A DNA stretch of 64,000 nt, taken from the NCBI RefSeq assembly GCF_014646255.1, contig NZ_BMNC01000011.1, forward strand, positions 62,001 through 126,000, in the 5' to 3' direction. The notes under the pieces were generated by a model that saw nothing but the letters and a program-made list of their open reading frames with translations, did no database searches and was not told where the DNA came from. The translations under genes and the position numbers were made by a program. Of this stretch, positions 51,590 through 60,174 are shown piece by piece; positions within the stretch are counted from its first letter, which is position 1; every line of letters begins with the position of its first letter. This stretch comes from Lentzea pudingi. Lineage in GTDB: Bacteria; Actinomycetota; Actinomycetes; Mycobacteriales; Pseudonocardiaceae.

Positions 51590-52539
51590 CACCGCTTCCT
51601 GCCTCCACCGACGTAGACGAGCGCTCCCCCCACGACAGCGCATAACCAGGAAAGCACAAGTGGCTGCATCGTCGTAGCCCCGAAGAACAACGCGACGGTC
51701 CAGCCGAGGAGGACCACGGCCGAAACCGCGAGCAGCGAGACCGTCACGGCGAGCTTGCGCAGGCTGAAGAGCAGCTTGAACGGACGCAGCCGCAACGCCA
51801 CGACCAGGCAGCACAGCACCAGCGCACCGGTGAAGAACCCCAGGTAGGGCGTCGGCCGGGGCATGCCGGCGATCAACGCCAGTAAACCGCCGCCGATCAG
51901 CAGCAACGAGAGCATGCGCAGCGCACGCCACACCTGGACCTTGTTCAACTGCAGTTGCACGGGCTTCGTCGAACGCCGCCGTTGCACGGTCGCGAGGTTG
52001 GCCTTCGAGTCCGCGTCGGACGGGTCGAGCTTGATCGCCGACCGGTACGCGTGCTCGGCGGTGCCCCAGTCGCGCATCCGCAGGGCCGCGTCGCCCAGCA
52101 CCTGGAACGCCCGTGCCTCGGTCGGCGCGAGCTGCGAGGCGTGCAGGGCCGAGTCGAACGCCTCGACGGCGCCGTCGGGAGAGTCGGCCAGGACCTCGGC
52201 GAGCACGACGTAACAACGCCAGTCGCCGGGCTTGCGCCGCACGGACTCCCGCGCCGCGACCGCCGCCTCCTGGTGCCGGCCGAGGTCGCTCAGGGCCAGC
52301 GCCGCGAGTCGCTGAGGCCACGCGGGCTCGCCGTCGAGCACCATCGCGCGCTTGGCCGAGTCGAGCGCCTGGTCCGCCTCACCGAGGTCGAGGTGGGCGG
52401 CGGCGAGCCGGCACCACGCCTCGGCGTGCCGGGGGTTCGCCGCCACGAGGGGCCGCAACAGGTCGATCGCCTGCCGCGGCTTCCCCGAGGCGGTGAGGTC
52501 GGCGGCACGCAGGAGCACCGCTGTCATCGGCTCGGACAC
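51589..52539 (-). CDS. TPR membrane protein
   Basis: 316 residues from GTG 52539. About four tetratricopeptide repeats fill residues ~5-185 (RLAAAHLDLGEADQALDSAKRAM, VLGDAALRMRDWGTAEHAYRSAI by position). A basic linker (RRRSTKPVQLQLNK) leads to four C-terminal transmembrane helices (~205-310) ending GGGRKR. The TPR part faces the cytosol by the positive-inside rule. It is coupled to the small secreted protein and secDF downstream, so a role around protein export is possible. Confidence 0.8.
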   Translation of the reverse strand: MSEPMTAVLLRAADLTASGKPRQAIDLLRPLVAANPRHAEAWCRLAAAHLDLGEADQALDSAKRAMVLDGEPAWPQRLAALALSDLGRHQEAAVAARESVRRKPGDWRCYVVLAEVLADSPDGAVEAFDSALHASQLAPTEARAFQVLGDAALRMRDWGTAEHAYRSAIKLDPSDADSKANLATVQRRRSTKPVQLQLNKVQVWRALRMLSLLLIGGGLLALIAGMPRPTPYLGFFTGALVLCCLVVALRLRPFKLLFSLRKLAVTVSLLAVSAVVLLGWTVALFFGATTMQPLVLSWLCAVVGGALVYVGGGRKR

Positions 52540-52604
52540 GCCGCACAGTGTGACAAAGCGCCTCCGGCCCCCGAACGGGTGACCTCAGCGGGCGTCCCCG
52601 GTGC

Positions 52605-54035
52605 TCAGCCGGTGGGCTCCCCGAACCAGCGCCTCAGCTCCCCCTCCAGCCCTTCCTGGTCCTCGCCGGCCCACGCCACGTGCCCGTCGGGCCGGATCAG
52701 CACGGCGGGCGCGTCCAGGTCCTCGCTGACGTCGACGACGTGGTCCACCCGGTCCGCCCAGCCACCGGCGGACAGCGTCCCCGCCTGGTCGAGCAGGATG
52801 CCCCGACCGGCGTGCATCTGCGAGTACAGCCCGCCGCGCTTGAGCGCGAGGTCCCCGATCCGACGCCCGACCAGGTCGTTCTCCGACCCGAGGTCGTACC
52901 GGACCGAGACCGCGATGATCTTCTCGATCAGGTACCGGTTGACCTCCTCGAACTGCACGAGCTCGGTGAACACCCGCCGCACCGCCTGCGGACCGGGCTC
53001 GACCTTCATCAGCTCGATCTGCGCGCGGGTGTTGTTCAGCACCTCCTCGGCCACGGGGTGCCGTTCGGCCTCGTAGGTGTCCAGCAACCCGTCGGGAGCC
53101 CGGCCGCGCACCGCCGCCGCGAGCTTCCACCCGAGGTTGAACGCGTCCTGCACGCCGAGGTTGAGCCCCTGCCCACCGGTCGGCGGGTGGATGTGCGCCG
53201 CGTCGCCCGCGAGGAACACGCGGCCGGAGCGGTAGCGCTCGGCCTGCCGGGTGGCGTCGCCGAACCGGGACATCCACCGCGGCGAGTGCACGCCGAAGTC
53301 CGTCCCGGCGACCGCGACCAGCTGCCTCTTGAAGTCGTCGAACGACGGCATCACGGCGCGGTCCTCGTTCACCCCCTCCGCCGGCACGATGACGCGGTAC
53401 GTCGCCGTGCCGCCCATCGGGCCGATGCCGAACCGCTTCTGGGTCTTGCGGACCTCCAGCATCAACGGCATCGCCTCCTCCCACGGGATCCCGATCTCCA
53501 TCTCGCCGAGCAGCGTCTCCACCCGCGACGGCTCGCCGGGGAAGTCGATGCCGACCAGTTTGCGCACGGTGCTGCGGCCGCCGTCGCAGCCGACCAGGTA
53601 CCGGGCCCGCAACGACGTGCCGTCCGCCAGTTCGACGGTCACGCCCTCGCCGTCCTGCGACAACGCCGAGACCGTGCTGCCGCGCCGGATCTCGGCACCG
53701 GCCTCGGCGGCGTGCTCGGTGAGCAGGCGGTCGATGTTCGGCTGCGGCAGGCCGAGGACGACCGGGTACTTCGTGCCGAGCTTCTCCGGCGCGGGCCTGT
53801 CGATGCCCGCGAAGAACCCGGCGAGCGGATGGGTCGTGCCCGCCTCCAGGAACCGGTCGGCGATGCCGCGCTGGTCCAGGATCTCGATGCTGCGCGCGTG
53901 CATGCCGAGCGCCCGGACGACCTTGGTCGGCTCGGGGTCCCGTTCCAGCACCACCACGCTCACGCCGTGCAGCCGCAACTCGCCAGCCAGCATCATGCCG
54001 GTCGGTCCACCGCCGGCGATGATGACGTCGATCAT
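52605..54035 (-). CDS. rox: Rifampicin monooxygenase
   Basis: 476 residues from ATG 54035. It is a group A flavin monooxygenase with VIIAGGGPTGMMLAGELRLHG (by position), LVGCDGGRSTVRKLVG, and FLAGDAAHIHPPTGGQGLNLG. The detailed agreement with Rox/Iri over the whole length (KTQKRFG, GTDFGVHSPRWMSRFGDATR, NTRAQIELMKVEPGPQAVRR, VRYDLG, RPDGHVAWAGEDQ) supports a true rifampicin monooxygenase, which opens the ansa ring and inactivates the drug. A perfect rifamycin-associated element lies 55 bp upstream, so it should be drug-inducible. Confidence 0.92.
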   Translation of the reverse strand: MIDVIIAGGGPTGMMLAGELRLHGVSVVVLERDPEPTKVVRALGMHARSIEILDQRGIADRFLEAGTTHPLAGFFAGIDRPAPEKLGTKYPVVLGLPQPNIDRLLTEHAAEAGAEIRRGSTVSALSQDGEGVTVELADGTSLRARYLVGCDGGRSTVRKLVGIDFPGEPSRVETLLGEMEIGIPWEEAMPLMLEVRKTQKRFGIGPMGGTATYRVIVPAEGVNEDRAVMPSFDDFKRQLVAVAGTDFGVHSPRWMSRFGDATRQAERYRSGRVFLAGDAAHIHPPTGGQGLNLGVQDAFNLGWKLAAAVRGRAPDGLLDTYEAERHPVAEEVLNNTRAQIELMKVEPGPQAVRRVFTELVQFEEVNRYLIEKIIAVSVRYDLGSENDLVGRRIGDLALKRGGLYSQMHAGRGILLDQAGTLSAGGWADRVDHVVDVSEDLDAPAVLIRPDGHVAWAGEDQEGLEGELRRWFGEPTG

Positions 54036-54090
54036 GGAGTCTTCCCCATTTCCCCAGGTAGATCACGTTGGCTGGGAAATGATGAAGTAC

Positions 54091-54119
54091 ACCCGGGGTC
54101 TTGTGGCAAGACCCCGGGT
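54091..54119. promoter_or_regulatory. Rifamycin-associated element (RAE)
   Basis: ACCCGGGGTCTTG-tgg-CAAGACCCCGGGT is a perfect 13-bp dyad. Its core fits the RAE as I remember it (GGGGCTTGCGGCAAGGCCC type), a 19-bp inverted repeat that controls rifamycin-inactivation genes in actinomycetes. It sits in the 140-bp gap between rox and the NUDIX gene, 55 bp before the rox start. Confidence 0.88.
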
Positions 54120-54175
54120 GCGCTATATGTTGAAGTGGGAGGAGAGCGCTGCTCTCCTTTTCCTCTTTTCGGGGG

Positions 54176-54568
54176 TCAGCGAAGCAGCCCCTGCGAGTTC
54201 AGGTGGGCGAAGATGATCCGGTCGACCGGGGAGATACGGTCCGCGTCGGCGGTGGTCAGCCAGGCGAGCTCCTCGATCTCGGCCGACGCCACCGGTTCCC
54301 TGTCGAACGACGCGGTGTAGCAGGTCATCCGCACGGTCACCCCCGACGAATGGCCGTGTGCCTGCGCCTCGAACGTCCCCAGGTGCTTCGCCGACGCCCC
54401 GTCGATTTCGACGGACAGCTCCTCGCGGATCTCACGCACGAGCGTCTCGACGTCGGACTCCCCCGGCTCGCGCTTGCCGCCGGGCAGGTAGTACGTGTCC
54501 TTGCCCCTCGACCGGGTGCCGAGCACCTGGCCGTCTATCAGATAGATCCAAGCCACCTTGTCGATCAC
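54176..54568 (-). CDS. NUDIX hydrolase
   Basis: 130 residues from GTG/ATG region at 54568. The Nudix box is complete: GGKREPGESDVETLVREIREEL given by position ~30-51, key residues GGKREPGE and REIREEL. The N-terminus (VAWIYLIDGQVLGTRS) and the size suggest a small housecleaning or MutT-like enzyme acting on a nucleotide diphosphate derivative. It ends just before the RAE; it is read toward rox, so it may read through into rox, but the RAE between them makes rox its own unit. It begins ten bases after the azoreductase gene ends. Confidence 0.9.
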   Translation of the reverse strand: MIDKVAWIYLIDGQVLGTRSRGKDTYYLPGGKREPGESDVETLVREIREELSVEIDGASAKHLGTFEAQAHGHSSGVTVRMTCYTASFDREPVASAEIEELAWLTTADADRISPVDRIIFAHLNSQGLLR

Positions 54569-54578
54569 ACGATCGAGC

Positions 54579-55160
54579 CTAGGCGGAGGCGAGTTCCTTG
54601 ACCACGCGGTGCGCGTCGGCGAGCGACTCGACCGCGAGCTCGCGGAACTGGTGCATCTGCGGCACCACGTCGGCCAGCGTCAGCTCGGCGTGCACGAACT
54701 CCAGGTTCTGGTCGAGGCCGACCATCGACAGCACCGCGCGCAGGTACGGCTCCTGGAAGTCGAAGCCCTCGCGGGGCGTGCCCGGCTTGTACGAGCCGCC
54801 ACGGGCCGTCACGACGACGACGCGCTTGCCGCCCCACGCGAACGTGCCGTCCTCACGGGCGAAGTTGGCGGACGTCGCCACCTGGTCGATCCACGCCTTG
54901 AGCGTCGACGGGATCGAGAAGTTGTACATCGGGGCGCCGATGAGGATCACGTCGGCGGCGTCGACCTCGGCGATCAGACCTGCGGAGATGCCCTGGTCGG
55001 TGCCGTCCTTGTGCGGGATCGGCGACGCGTGCAGGTCGCGGTAGGTGTAGCCGGAGCCGGGGTTCGCGGCACGCCAGCTCTCGGCGAACGCCCCGGAGAC
55101 CTCGCGGGTCACCGAACCCTCGTACCGGATGCTCGTGTCGAGGTGCAGCAGATTGGTCAT
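54579..55160 (-). CDS. FMN-dependent NADH-azoreductase
   Basis: 193 residues from ATG 55160. The flavodoxin-like fold of AzoR is clear: LLHLDTSIRYEGSVTRE, IGAPMYNFSIPSTLKAWIDQV (by position), VVVVTARGGSYKPGTPREG and a C-terminal FVHAELTL. It reduces quinones and azo compounds with NADH through FMN. It is divergent from a MarR regulator across 82 bp filled with inverted repeats, the classical layout for an electrophile-responsive enzyme and its repressor. Confidence 0.9.
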   Translation of the reverse strand: MTNLLHLDTSIRYEGSVTREVSGAFAESWRAANPGSGYTYRDLHASPIPHKDGTDQGISAGLIAEVDAADVILIGAPMYNFSIPSTLKAWIDQVATSANFAREDGTFAWGGKRVVVVTARGGSYKPGTPREGFDFQEPYLRAVLSMVGLDQNLEFVHAELTLADVVPQMHQFRELAVESLADAHRVVKELASA

Positions 55161-55218
55161 ACTCGGAACATACGAGTGAAGAACTTCCGAGTCAAGATGT
55201 TCCGAGGCAAGAACATCT
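55161..55218. promoter_or_regulatory. MarR operator region
   Basis: Two perfect dyads occur: ACTCGGAA (55161-55168) with TTCCGAGT (55185-55192), and AGATGTTC (55195-55202) with GAACATCT (55211-55218). A third half-site TTCCGAG lies between. Several MarR dimers could bind between the divergent genes. Confidence 0.75.
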
Positions 55219-55242
55219 CCTACGGGATGTAGGATGGAACAC

Positions 55243-55716
55243 ATGGAGGAGCAGCCACAACTGATCGAAGCCTGCTTGCAGAAGTGGGACATCAACTGGC
55301 TGCTGCACCGCGCCGCCCAGCGCGTCGGCTCCGCGTTCGCCGACGAGATCGTGAAGTTCGGCATCTCGTTGCGCGGTCAGCTCGTGCTGCAGGCGCTCGC
55401 GACCGAAGAGGCCCAGCGCACCCAGCTCAAGCTCGGCGCGATGCTCGGCCTCGACAAGACCACGCTGACGAGCGAGCTCGACAAGCTCGAGCGGGCCGAG
55501 CTGGTCATGCGCGTGCCCGACCCGAACGACCGGCGCGTGCGTACGCCGGTGATCACCGACAAGGGCCGTGCGCTGCAGAAGGAGGCGGGTGACGCGCTCG
55601 CCGAGGTCGAACGCGCCTTCCACTCCCGCTTCTCCCCCGAGGAGATGACGATCATCCGCAAGGCCCTGCAGGACCTCTCGCGCGGCGAGGGCCCGATGCA
55701 CGGCTCCTGCATCTAG
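55243..55716 (+). CDS. MarR-family transcriptional regulator
   Basis: 157 residues from ATG 55243; TAGGAT (55230-55235) is seven bases upstream and there is no ribosome site, so a leaderless start is likely (ATG 55234 would overlap the -10). The winged helix is QLKLGAMLGLDKTTLTSELDKLERAELVMRVPDPNDRRV, key part DKTTLTSELDKLE with the wing PDPNDRRVRTPVITDKG. A Cys near the N-terminus (EACLQKWDINWLLHR) could sense oxidants or electrophiles. It probably represses the divergent azoreductase gene. Confidence 0.9.
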   Translation: MEEQPQLIEACLQKWDINWLLHRAAQRVGSAFADEIVKFGISLRGQLVLQALATEEAQRTQLKLGAMLGLDKTTLTSELDKLERAELVMRVPDPNDRRVRTPVITDKGRALQKEAGDALAEVERAFHSRFSPEEMTIIRKALQDLSRGEGPMHGSCI

Positions 55717-56903
55717 ACGAGCGCGCCCAGGTCGGATTCCTTCAGCTGTTCCGGCGTCACCGTCGCCTGCGCATCCACCAGCGCCTTCAGCGCCGTGCCG
55801 TGGTCCCAGACGTTGACGTTCATCGCCGCGCGCAGCCGTCCGCCGCGCAGCCAGAACGCGATGAACTCTCGCGCCGCCACGTCGCCACGCACGACCAGTT
55901 CGTCGTCCGGGCCGGCGAGCCCGCGGTACTCCATGCCCAGGTCGTACTGGTCGGTGAAGAAGTACGGCGACTTCACGTAGGGCTCGTCCATCCCGAGCAA
56001 CGACCCCGCGACGTGCGTGCCCTGGTCCTTCGCGTTCGCCCAGTGCTCGACGCGGATCCGGTCGCCGTGGCGGGGGTGGTCCTGCGCCGCCGCGATGTCA
56101 CCGGCCGCGAAGACGTCGGGCGCGGACGTGCGCAGCAGCGCGTCGACCGCCACCCCACCGGAGGCCAGCTCCAGCCCGGCGGCCTCGGCCAGTTCGAGTC
56201 GTGGTGTCGCTCCCACGGCCAGCACCGTCACGTCCGGCAGCAGTTCGGTGCCGTTGTCCAGCCGCACGCCGGACGGTGAGAAGCTCGCGACGCCGGTGCC
56301 CAGCTCGAACTCCACGCCGTGCTCCTCGTGCAGGCCGCGGAACATCGCGCCCATCTCGGCGCCGAGCACGCGCACGAGCGGTTCGGCCAGCGGGTCGACG
56401 ACCGTCACGCGGCAGCCGTGCGAGCGCGCGGCGGACGCGACCTCGCAGCCGATCCAGCCCGCACCGACGATCACGACGTGCCGGCCCTCGCACAACGCGG
56501 ACCTCAGCGCCAGCGAGTCGTCGAGGGTGCGCAGCACATGTCCCTGTGCGCCAGGCAGAACGCGCGGGCGGGAGCCGGTCGCGAGCAGGAGCCGGTCGTA
56601 GGAACGCACTGCTCCATCCGAGTCCACGATCGTGTGATCACCGGGGCGCAGGTCCAGGACGGACACTCCGAGCAGGAGCTCGATCTCGTTGTCGGAGTAG
56701 AAGCCCGGCTCGTGCACCCACGCCGGTTCGGCGGCCTTGCCGAGCAGCACGTCCTTGGACAGCGCGGGAAGTTCGTACGGGCGGTGGCGCTCGGTGCCGA
56801 ACATGGTGATCTTGCCGTCGTAGCCGCGGTCACGCAGAGCGCTCGCCGCGGAGGCACCGGCGAGACCCGTGCCGACGATCACGATGCGTTGCGGTTCCGC
56901 CAT
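55713..56903 (-). CDS. Ferredoxin reductase-type FAD/NAD(P) oxidoreductase
   Basis: 396 residues from ATG 56903 with GGAGG seven bases upstream (GTG 56909 is the alternative). The two nucleotide motifs are VIVGTGLAGASAASALRDRGYDG (by position) and VVIVGAGWIGCEVASAA, plus RPYELPALSKDVLLG and VFAAGDIAAAQ. The C-terminal reductase domain (YRGLAGPDDELVVRGD) matches the P450-associated ferredoxin reductases. It normally passes electrons from NADH to a ferredoxin or Rieske protein; no such partner is adjacent. It overlaps the MarR gene by four bases, tail to tail. Confidence 0.9.
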   Translation of the reverse strand: MAEPQRIVIVGTGLAGASAASALRDRGYDGKITMFGTERHRPYELPALSKDVLLGKAAEPAWVHEPGFYSDNEIELLLGVSVLDLRPGDHTIVDSDGAVRSYDRLLLATGSRPRVLPGAQGHVLRTLDDSLALRSALCEGRHVVIVGAGWIGCEVASAARSHGCRVTVVDPLAEPLVRVLGAEMGAMFRGLHEEHGVEFELGTGVASFSPSGVRLDNGTELLPDVTVLAVGATPRLELAEAAGLELASGGVAVDALLRTSAPDVFAAGDIAAAQDHPRHGDRIRVEHWANAKDQGTHVAGSLLGMDEPYVKSPYFFTDQYDLGMEYRGLAGPDDELVVRGDVAAREFIAFWLRGGRLRAAMNVNVWDHGTALKALVDAQATVTPEQLKESDLGALV

Positions 56904-57080
56904 TTTCACCCCTCCAGGTGACCTACTCTCATCCCACGTGCGACGCTAACCGCAGCTCGGCGCGGTCGCCGAACGGAGAAGTCGAAACCTCCGTCATGAC
57001 CAACGGTGACGCACGTCTCTACTGACGTGAGCGCCGGTGGCACCGAGCCGGCGCGCCGAGTGAGCTGGAGGAAGAAACCC

Positions 57081-57281
57081 GTGGGAGCCAAAGAGGAGTG
57101 GCAGGTGAGCTGCCGCGACATCGCTTCGCGCCGACGGGACATGACGGTGTTCGTCAGCCAGGGGCACATCGTGATCACCGTGCCGCCGGGAGAGGCCGCC
57201 GTGCTGACACCACTGGAGGTCGGCCGTCTCCGGGCGGCGTTGCGCGATGCCGTCGTGAGCGCGTCCAACACTGACGTGTGA
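57081..57281 (+). CDS. Small hypothetical protein
   Basis: 66 residues from GTG 57081, fixed by GGAGG (57068-57072) with suitable spacing; the frame is open back to 57006. The protein is soluble: EWQVSCRDIASRRRDMTVFVSQGHIVITVPPG then LEVGRLRAALRDAVVSA, a strand pair and an amphipathic helix. I do not recognise a family, but the beta-beta-alpha layout suggests a compact folded domain. It is transcribed toward the acyl-CoA ligase gene and may share its message. Confidence 0.6.
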   Translation: MGAKEEWQVSCRDIASRRRDMTVFVSQGHIVITVPPGEAAVLTPLEVGRLRAALRDAVVSASNTDV

Positions 57282-57296
57282 CCGCCGTCACACCGT

Positions 57297-57316
57297 TACC
57301 TACTCGCTAGTAGGTA
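57297..57316. promoter_or_regulatory. TetR-type operator upstream of the acyl-CoA ligase
   Basis: TACCTACT-cgct-AGTAGGTA is a perfect 8-bp dyad of 20 bp, size and spacing typical of TetR repressors. It lies 18 bp before the likely start of the ligase gene. No TetR gene is adjacent, so the repressor is elsewhere. Confidence 0.65.
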
Positions 57317-57334
57317 GATGGCAGAGTGGGTCGC

Positions 57335-58834
57335 ATGGTGACCCGCGTGCTGCTGACCCTGGTCAAAGCCGGAGTGATCCGGCCGTTGGGCCCCCGAGGG
57401 CTCTCCGGCACCGTGCGCGGGTATCTGCAGTGGGACATCACGCTGGCGTGGGGGTATCAGACGGGCGCGGGACGGCACCCGGACCGCGCGGCGATCATCG
57501 ACGACGACGGCGTGCTCACGTACGCGGAGGTGGACGAGCGCACCAGCAGGCTCGCCCATGCCTTTCGCGCCAAGGAACGCGTGGGATTGCTGTGCCGCAA
57601 CGGCCGGGCGTTCATCGAGACGATGACGGCGTGCACGAAGATCGGCGCGGACGCCGTGCTGCTCAACACCAGCCTGAGCAAAGGACAACTGGCCCAGGTC
57701 GCACACGACCAGAAGATCGACAGGATCGTCGCGGACCGCGAGTTCGCCGACGTGGTGCCAGACCTGCCCACGTTCTTCACCGACGAACTCGAGTCGCTGA
57801 TCACCAACGGGGCCACGTCGCCACTCCCCCGCAGGCCCCCGCGCGGCCGGCTGATCATCCTCACCTCCGGCACCACCGGCACGCCGAAGGGCGCCCGCCG
57901 ACCGGAACCAGCGAGCCTCGCCCCCGCCGCCGCACTGCTCTCCCGGATCCCGCTCAAGCACGGCGACGTCATCTCCATCACCTCCCCGCTCTTCCACGCC
58001 TGGGGCCTCGCCGCGTTCCAGCTCGGCCTCGTGCTCGGCGCGACCCTCGTGCTGCGCCGCAAGTTCGACCCGGCGCAGGCCCTGAAGGACGCCGACCGGT
58101 GCACCGCGATGTTCGTGGTTCCCGTGATGCTGCAACGGATGCTGGAGACCGAGCACCGGCCGAAGCTGCGGATCATCGCGTCCAGCGGCTCGGCACTCCC
58201 GCCGAAGGTCGCCGCCCGCACCCTGCGCGAGTTCGGCCCGGTGCTCTACAACCTCTACGGCTCGACGGAGGTGAGCTGGGCGAGCATCGCCACACCCGAG
58301 GAGATGCTGCGCGAACCCGGCACGGCGGGCCAGCCGCCGCTCGGCACCCGACTGGCCATTGTGGACGACCAGGGCAAGCCCGTGGCACCGGGTGAGACCG
58401 GGCGGATCTTCGTCGGCAACGAAATGCTGTTCGACGGCTACACCAACGGCACCAGCAAGGAATCTTTGAACGGCCTGATGTCGACCGGTGATCTCGGTTA
58501 TCTCAAGGACGGCTTGCTGTTCGTGGCCGGCCGCGACGACGAAATGATCGTCTCAGGTGGCGAGAACGTTTACCCGCACGACGTCGAGGACCTCCTCTCG
58601 ATGCTGGACGGCGTCACGGAGGTCGCGGTCCTCGGTGTTCCCGACGAGGAATGGGGCCAGCGCCTCGCCGCTTTCGTTGTCGGCGCAAAAACCCTGACGG
58701 CCGAACACATACGTGAACATGTGAAGGCGAACCTGGCGCGCTACTCCGTTCCCCGCGATGTTTTCTTCGTCAACGAGTTGCCGCGCAACGCGGCCGGCAA
58801 AGTGTTGAAACGTCAATTGCGGGAGCACTACTAG
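57335..58834 (+). CDS. AMP-dependent acyl-CoA synthetase/ligase
   Basis: 499 residues from ATG 57335 (GTG 57326 is the alternative). The adenylation core is complete: the P-loop LTSGTTGTPKGARRP, the aliphatic YGSTEVSW motif, MSTGDLGYLKDG, GRDDEMIVSGGENVYP and the catalytic Lys in NAAGKVLKRQLRE. The N-terminus (VTRVLLTLVKAGVIRPLGP) is that of the FadD2-like group, for long-chain fatty acids. It should activate a carboxylic acid to its CoA ester. The TetR-type dyad just upstream suggests repression by a lipid regulator. Confidence 0.9.
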   Translation: MVTRVLLTLVKAGVIRPLGPRGLSGTVRGYLQWDITLAWGYQTGAGRHPDRAAIIDDDGVLTYAEVDERTSRLAHAFRAKERVGLLCRNGRAFIETMTACTKIGADAVLLNTSLSKGQLAQVAHDQKIDRIVADREFADVVPDLPTFFTDELESLITNGATSPLPRRPPRGRLIILTSGTTGTPKGARRPEPASLAPAAALLSRIPLKHGDVISITSPLFHAWGLAAFQLGLVLGATLVLRRKFDPAQALKDADRCTAMFVVPVMLQRMLETEHRPKLRIIASSGSALPPKVAARTLREFGPVLYNLYGSTEVSWASIATPEEMLREPGTAGQPPLGTRLAIVDDQGKPVAPGETGRIFVGNEMLFDGYTNGTSKESLNGLMSTGDLGYLKDGLLFVAGRDDEMIVSGGENVYPHDVEDLLSMLDGVTEVAVLGVPDEEWGQRLAAFVVGAKTLTAEHIREHVKANLARYSVPRDVFFVNELPRNAAGKVLKRQLREHY

Positions 58835-58863
58835 AGTCACCCTCGAAGTGAGGGGGCTTCACC

Positions 58864-60174
58864 ATGACGGTTCCCGGCAGGACCGCGGATCCGCGGTCCA
58901 ACGCCGTGCACAACCTGCGCGAGGCACGCATCGCCCTGGACGAGGGCAGGCCGGGCGAGGCGCTGGAGTACGCGGAGAAGGCCGTGGCCGCGTTCTCGTG
59001 GCTGGACGACGCCGAGGGTGTGGCCGAAGGCGTTCTGGCCCAATCGGTCGCGCTGGGCAAGCGGGGACTGTGGCCCAGCGCGCTCGACACGATCGACAAG
59101 GTGCAGGCGATCGCGGCGGCGAACCGCCACATCGGACTCCAGGCGCGGTGCAGCTTTTCCCGTGCCGTGGTGGAACTGCGCCTCGATTCGCGGGAGCGGA
59201 GCTTCAACTCGTTCGCCCGCGCGCTGGGTCTCGCGGAGCTCACCGGTGACAACGAGCTGATCGGCTCGGTGCTGTTCGAACAGGCACGGGTGATGCGGAT
59301 GCAGTACCACGAGCACTGCATGATGCGCACCGAGGAGAACCGGTGCAGCCTCGACGGGGAGCCGTGCGTGCGCAAGCTCCGCCGTGCGGAAGCGTTGTGC
59401 GCTCAGGTGCGCGACCGCTGGAAGACGCTCGGCGACCCGGTGCGGATGGCGATGGTCAACGTGCTGCTGACACACGTGCGCATCGATCTGGGTGAACTTG
59501 ACCGCGCGCACCGCAGCTGGCAGCGCGCTGACCAGTTGCTTGCCGGAAGGAACCGCCCGGTGGCACGGGCGGAGGCGCTGATGGCCCGGGCACGGCTCAG
59601 CGGAGCGCGGGGGCGTCACCCCGAGCAGATAGCCCAGCTCTCCCAGGCCGCCGAACTCGCGATGAGCTGTCTGGCACGGGAAGTGGCGGTGCACGCGCAC
59701 CAGCACCTGAGTGAGGCGCACGAACGCACCGGCGAGTTCGAACGCGCGCTGCGTCACGCACGGATGCAGTTGGAGCAGTACCGGTTGTGGGAGCTGCAGG
59801 AGGGCCGCGACCTGTTGCGGATGCGCGAGCACGATCTCTCGTCACGACTCGTGGAACAGTTGGCGCACAGGCGTTTCGAGCCCAAGCGGGAGGACGCGGT
59901 GGTGCGCGTTCCCCGCACCGGCGAGCTGCACGAGACCGGTACCGCGGAACACACGAACACCCGGATCGCCCGCGCCTTGCGTGCGGGACTCACCAAACGC
60001 GGCATCGAGGTGCTGCGGCTCGTGGCCGCCGGGGCGAGCACGGCGATGATCGCGGAGTCGCTCGGCCTGTCCCCCAAGACCGTGCAGAACCACCTCCAGC
60101 GCATCTACACGACCCTTGACGTCAACGGCCGCGCCGGCGCCATCGTGTGGTGGATGAACCTGACCACGAGCTAG
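58864..60174 (+). CDS. LuxR-type regulator with N-terminal helical repeats
   Basis: 436 residues from ATG 58864. Helix pairs of TPR type fill residues ~15-330 (EARIALDEGRPGEALEYAEKAVAAF, and QHLSEAHERTGEFERALRHARMQ by position), with a Cys-rich middle (HEHCMMRTEENRCSLDGEPC). The C-terminus is a LuxR helix-turn-helix: LTKRGIEVLRLVAAGASTAMIAESLGLSPKTVQNHLQRIYTTL, key part SLGLSPKTVQNHLQRIY. No receiver domain and no ATPase are present, so it likely responds through the repeats to a peptide or protein. It ends 235 bp before the convergent HTH-TPR gene. Confidence 0.88.
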   Translation: MTVPGRTADPRSNAVHNLREARIALDEGRPGEALEYAEKAVAAFSWLDDAEGVAEGVLAQSVALGKRGLWPSALDTIDKVQAIAAANRHIGLQARCSFSRAVVELRLDSRERSFNSFARALGLAELTGDNELIGSVLFEQARVMRMQYHEHCMMRTEENRCSLDGEPCVRKLRRAEALCAQVRDRWKTLGDPVRMAMVNVLLTHVRIDLGELDRAHRSWQRADQLLAGRNRPVARAEALMARARLSGARGRHPEQIAQLSQAAELAMSCLAREVAVHAHQHLSEAHERTGEFERALRHARMQLEQYRLWELQEGRDLLRMREHDLSSRLVEQLAHRRFEPKREDAVVRVPRTGELHETGTAEHTNTRIARALRAGLTKRGIEVLRLVAAGASTAMIAESLGLSPKTVQNHLQRIYTTLDVNGRAGAIVWWMNLTTS

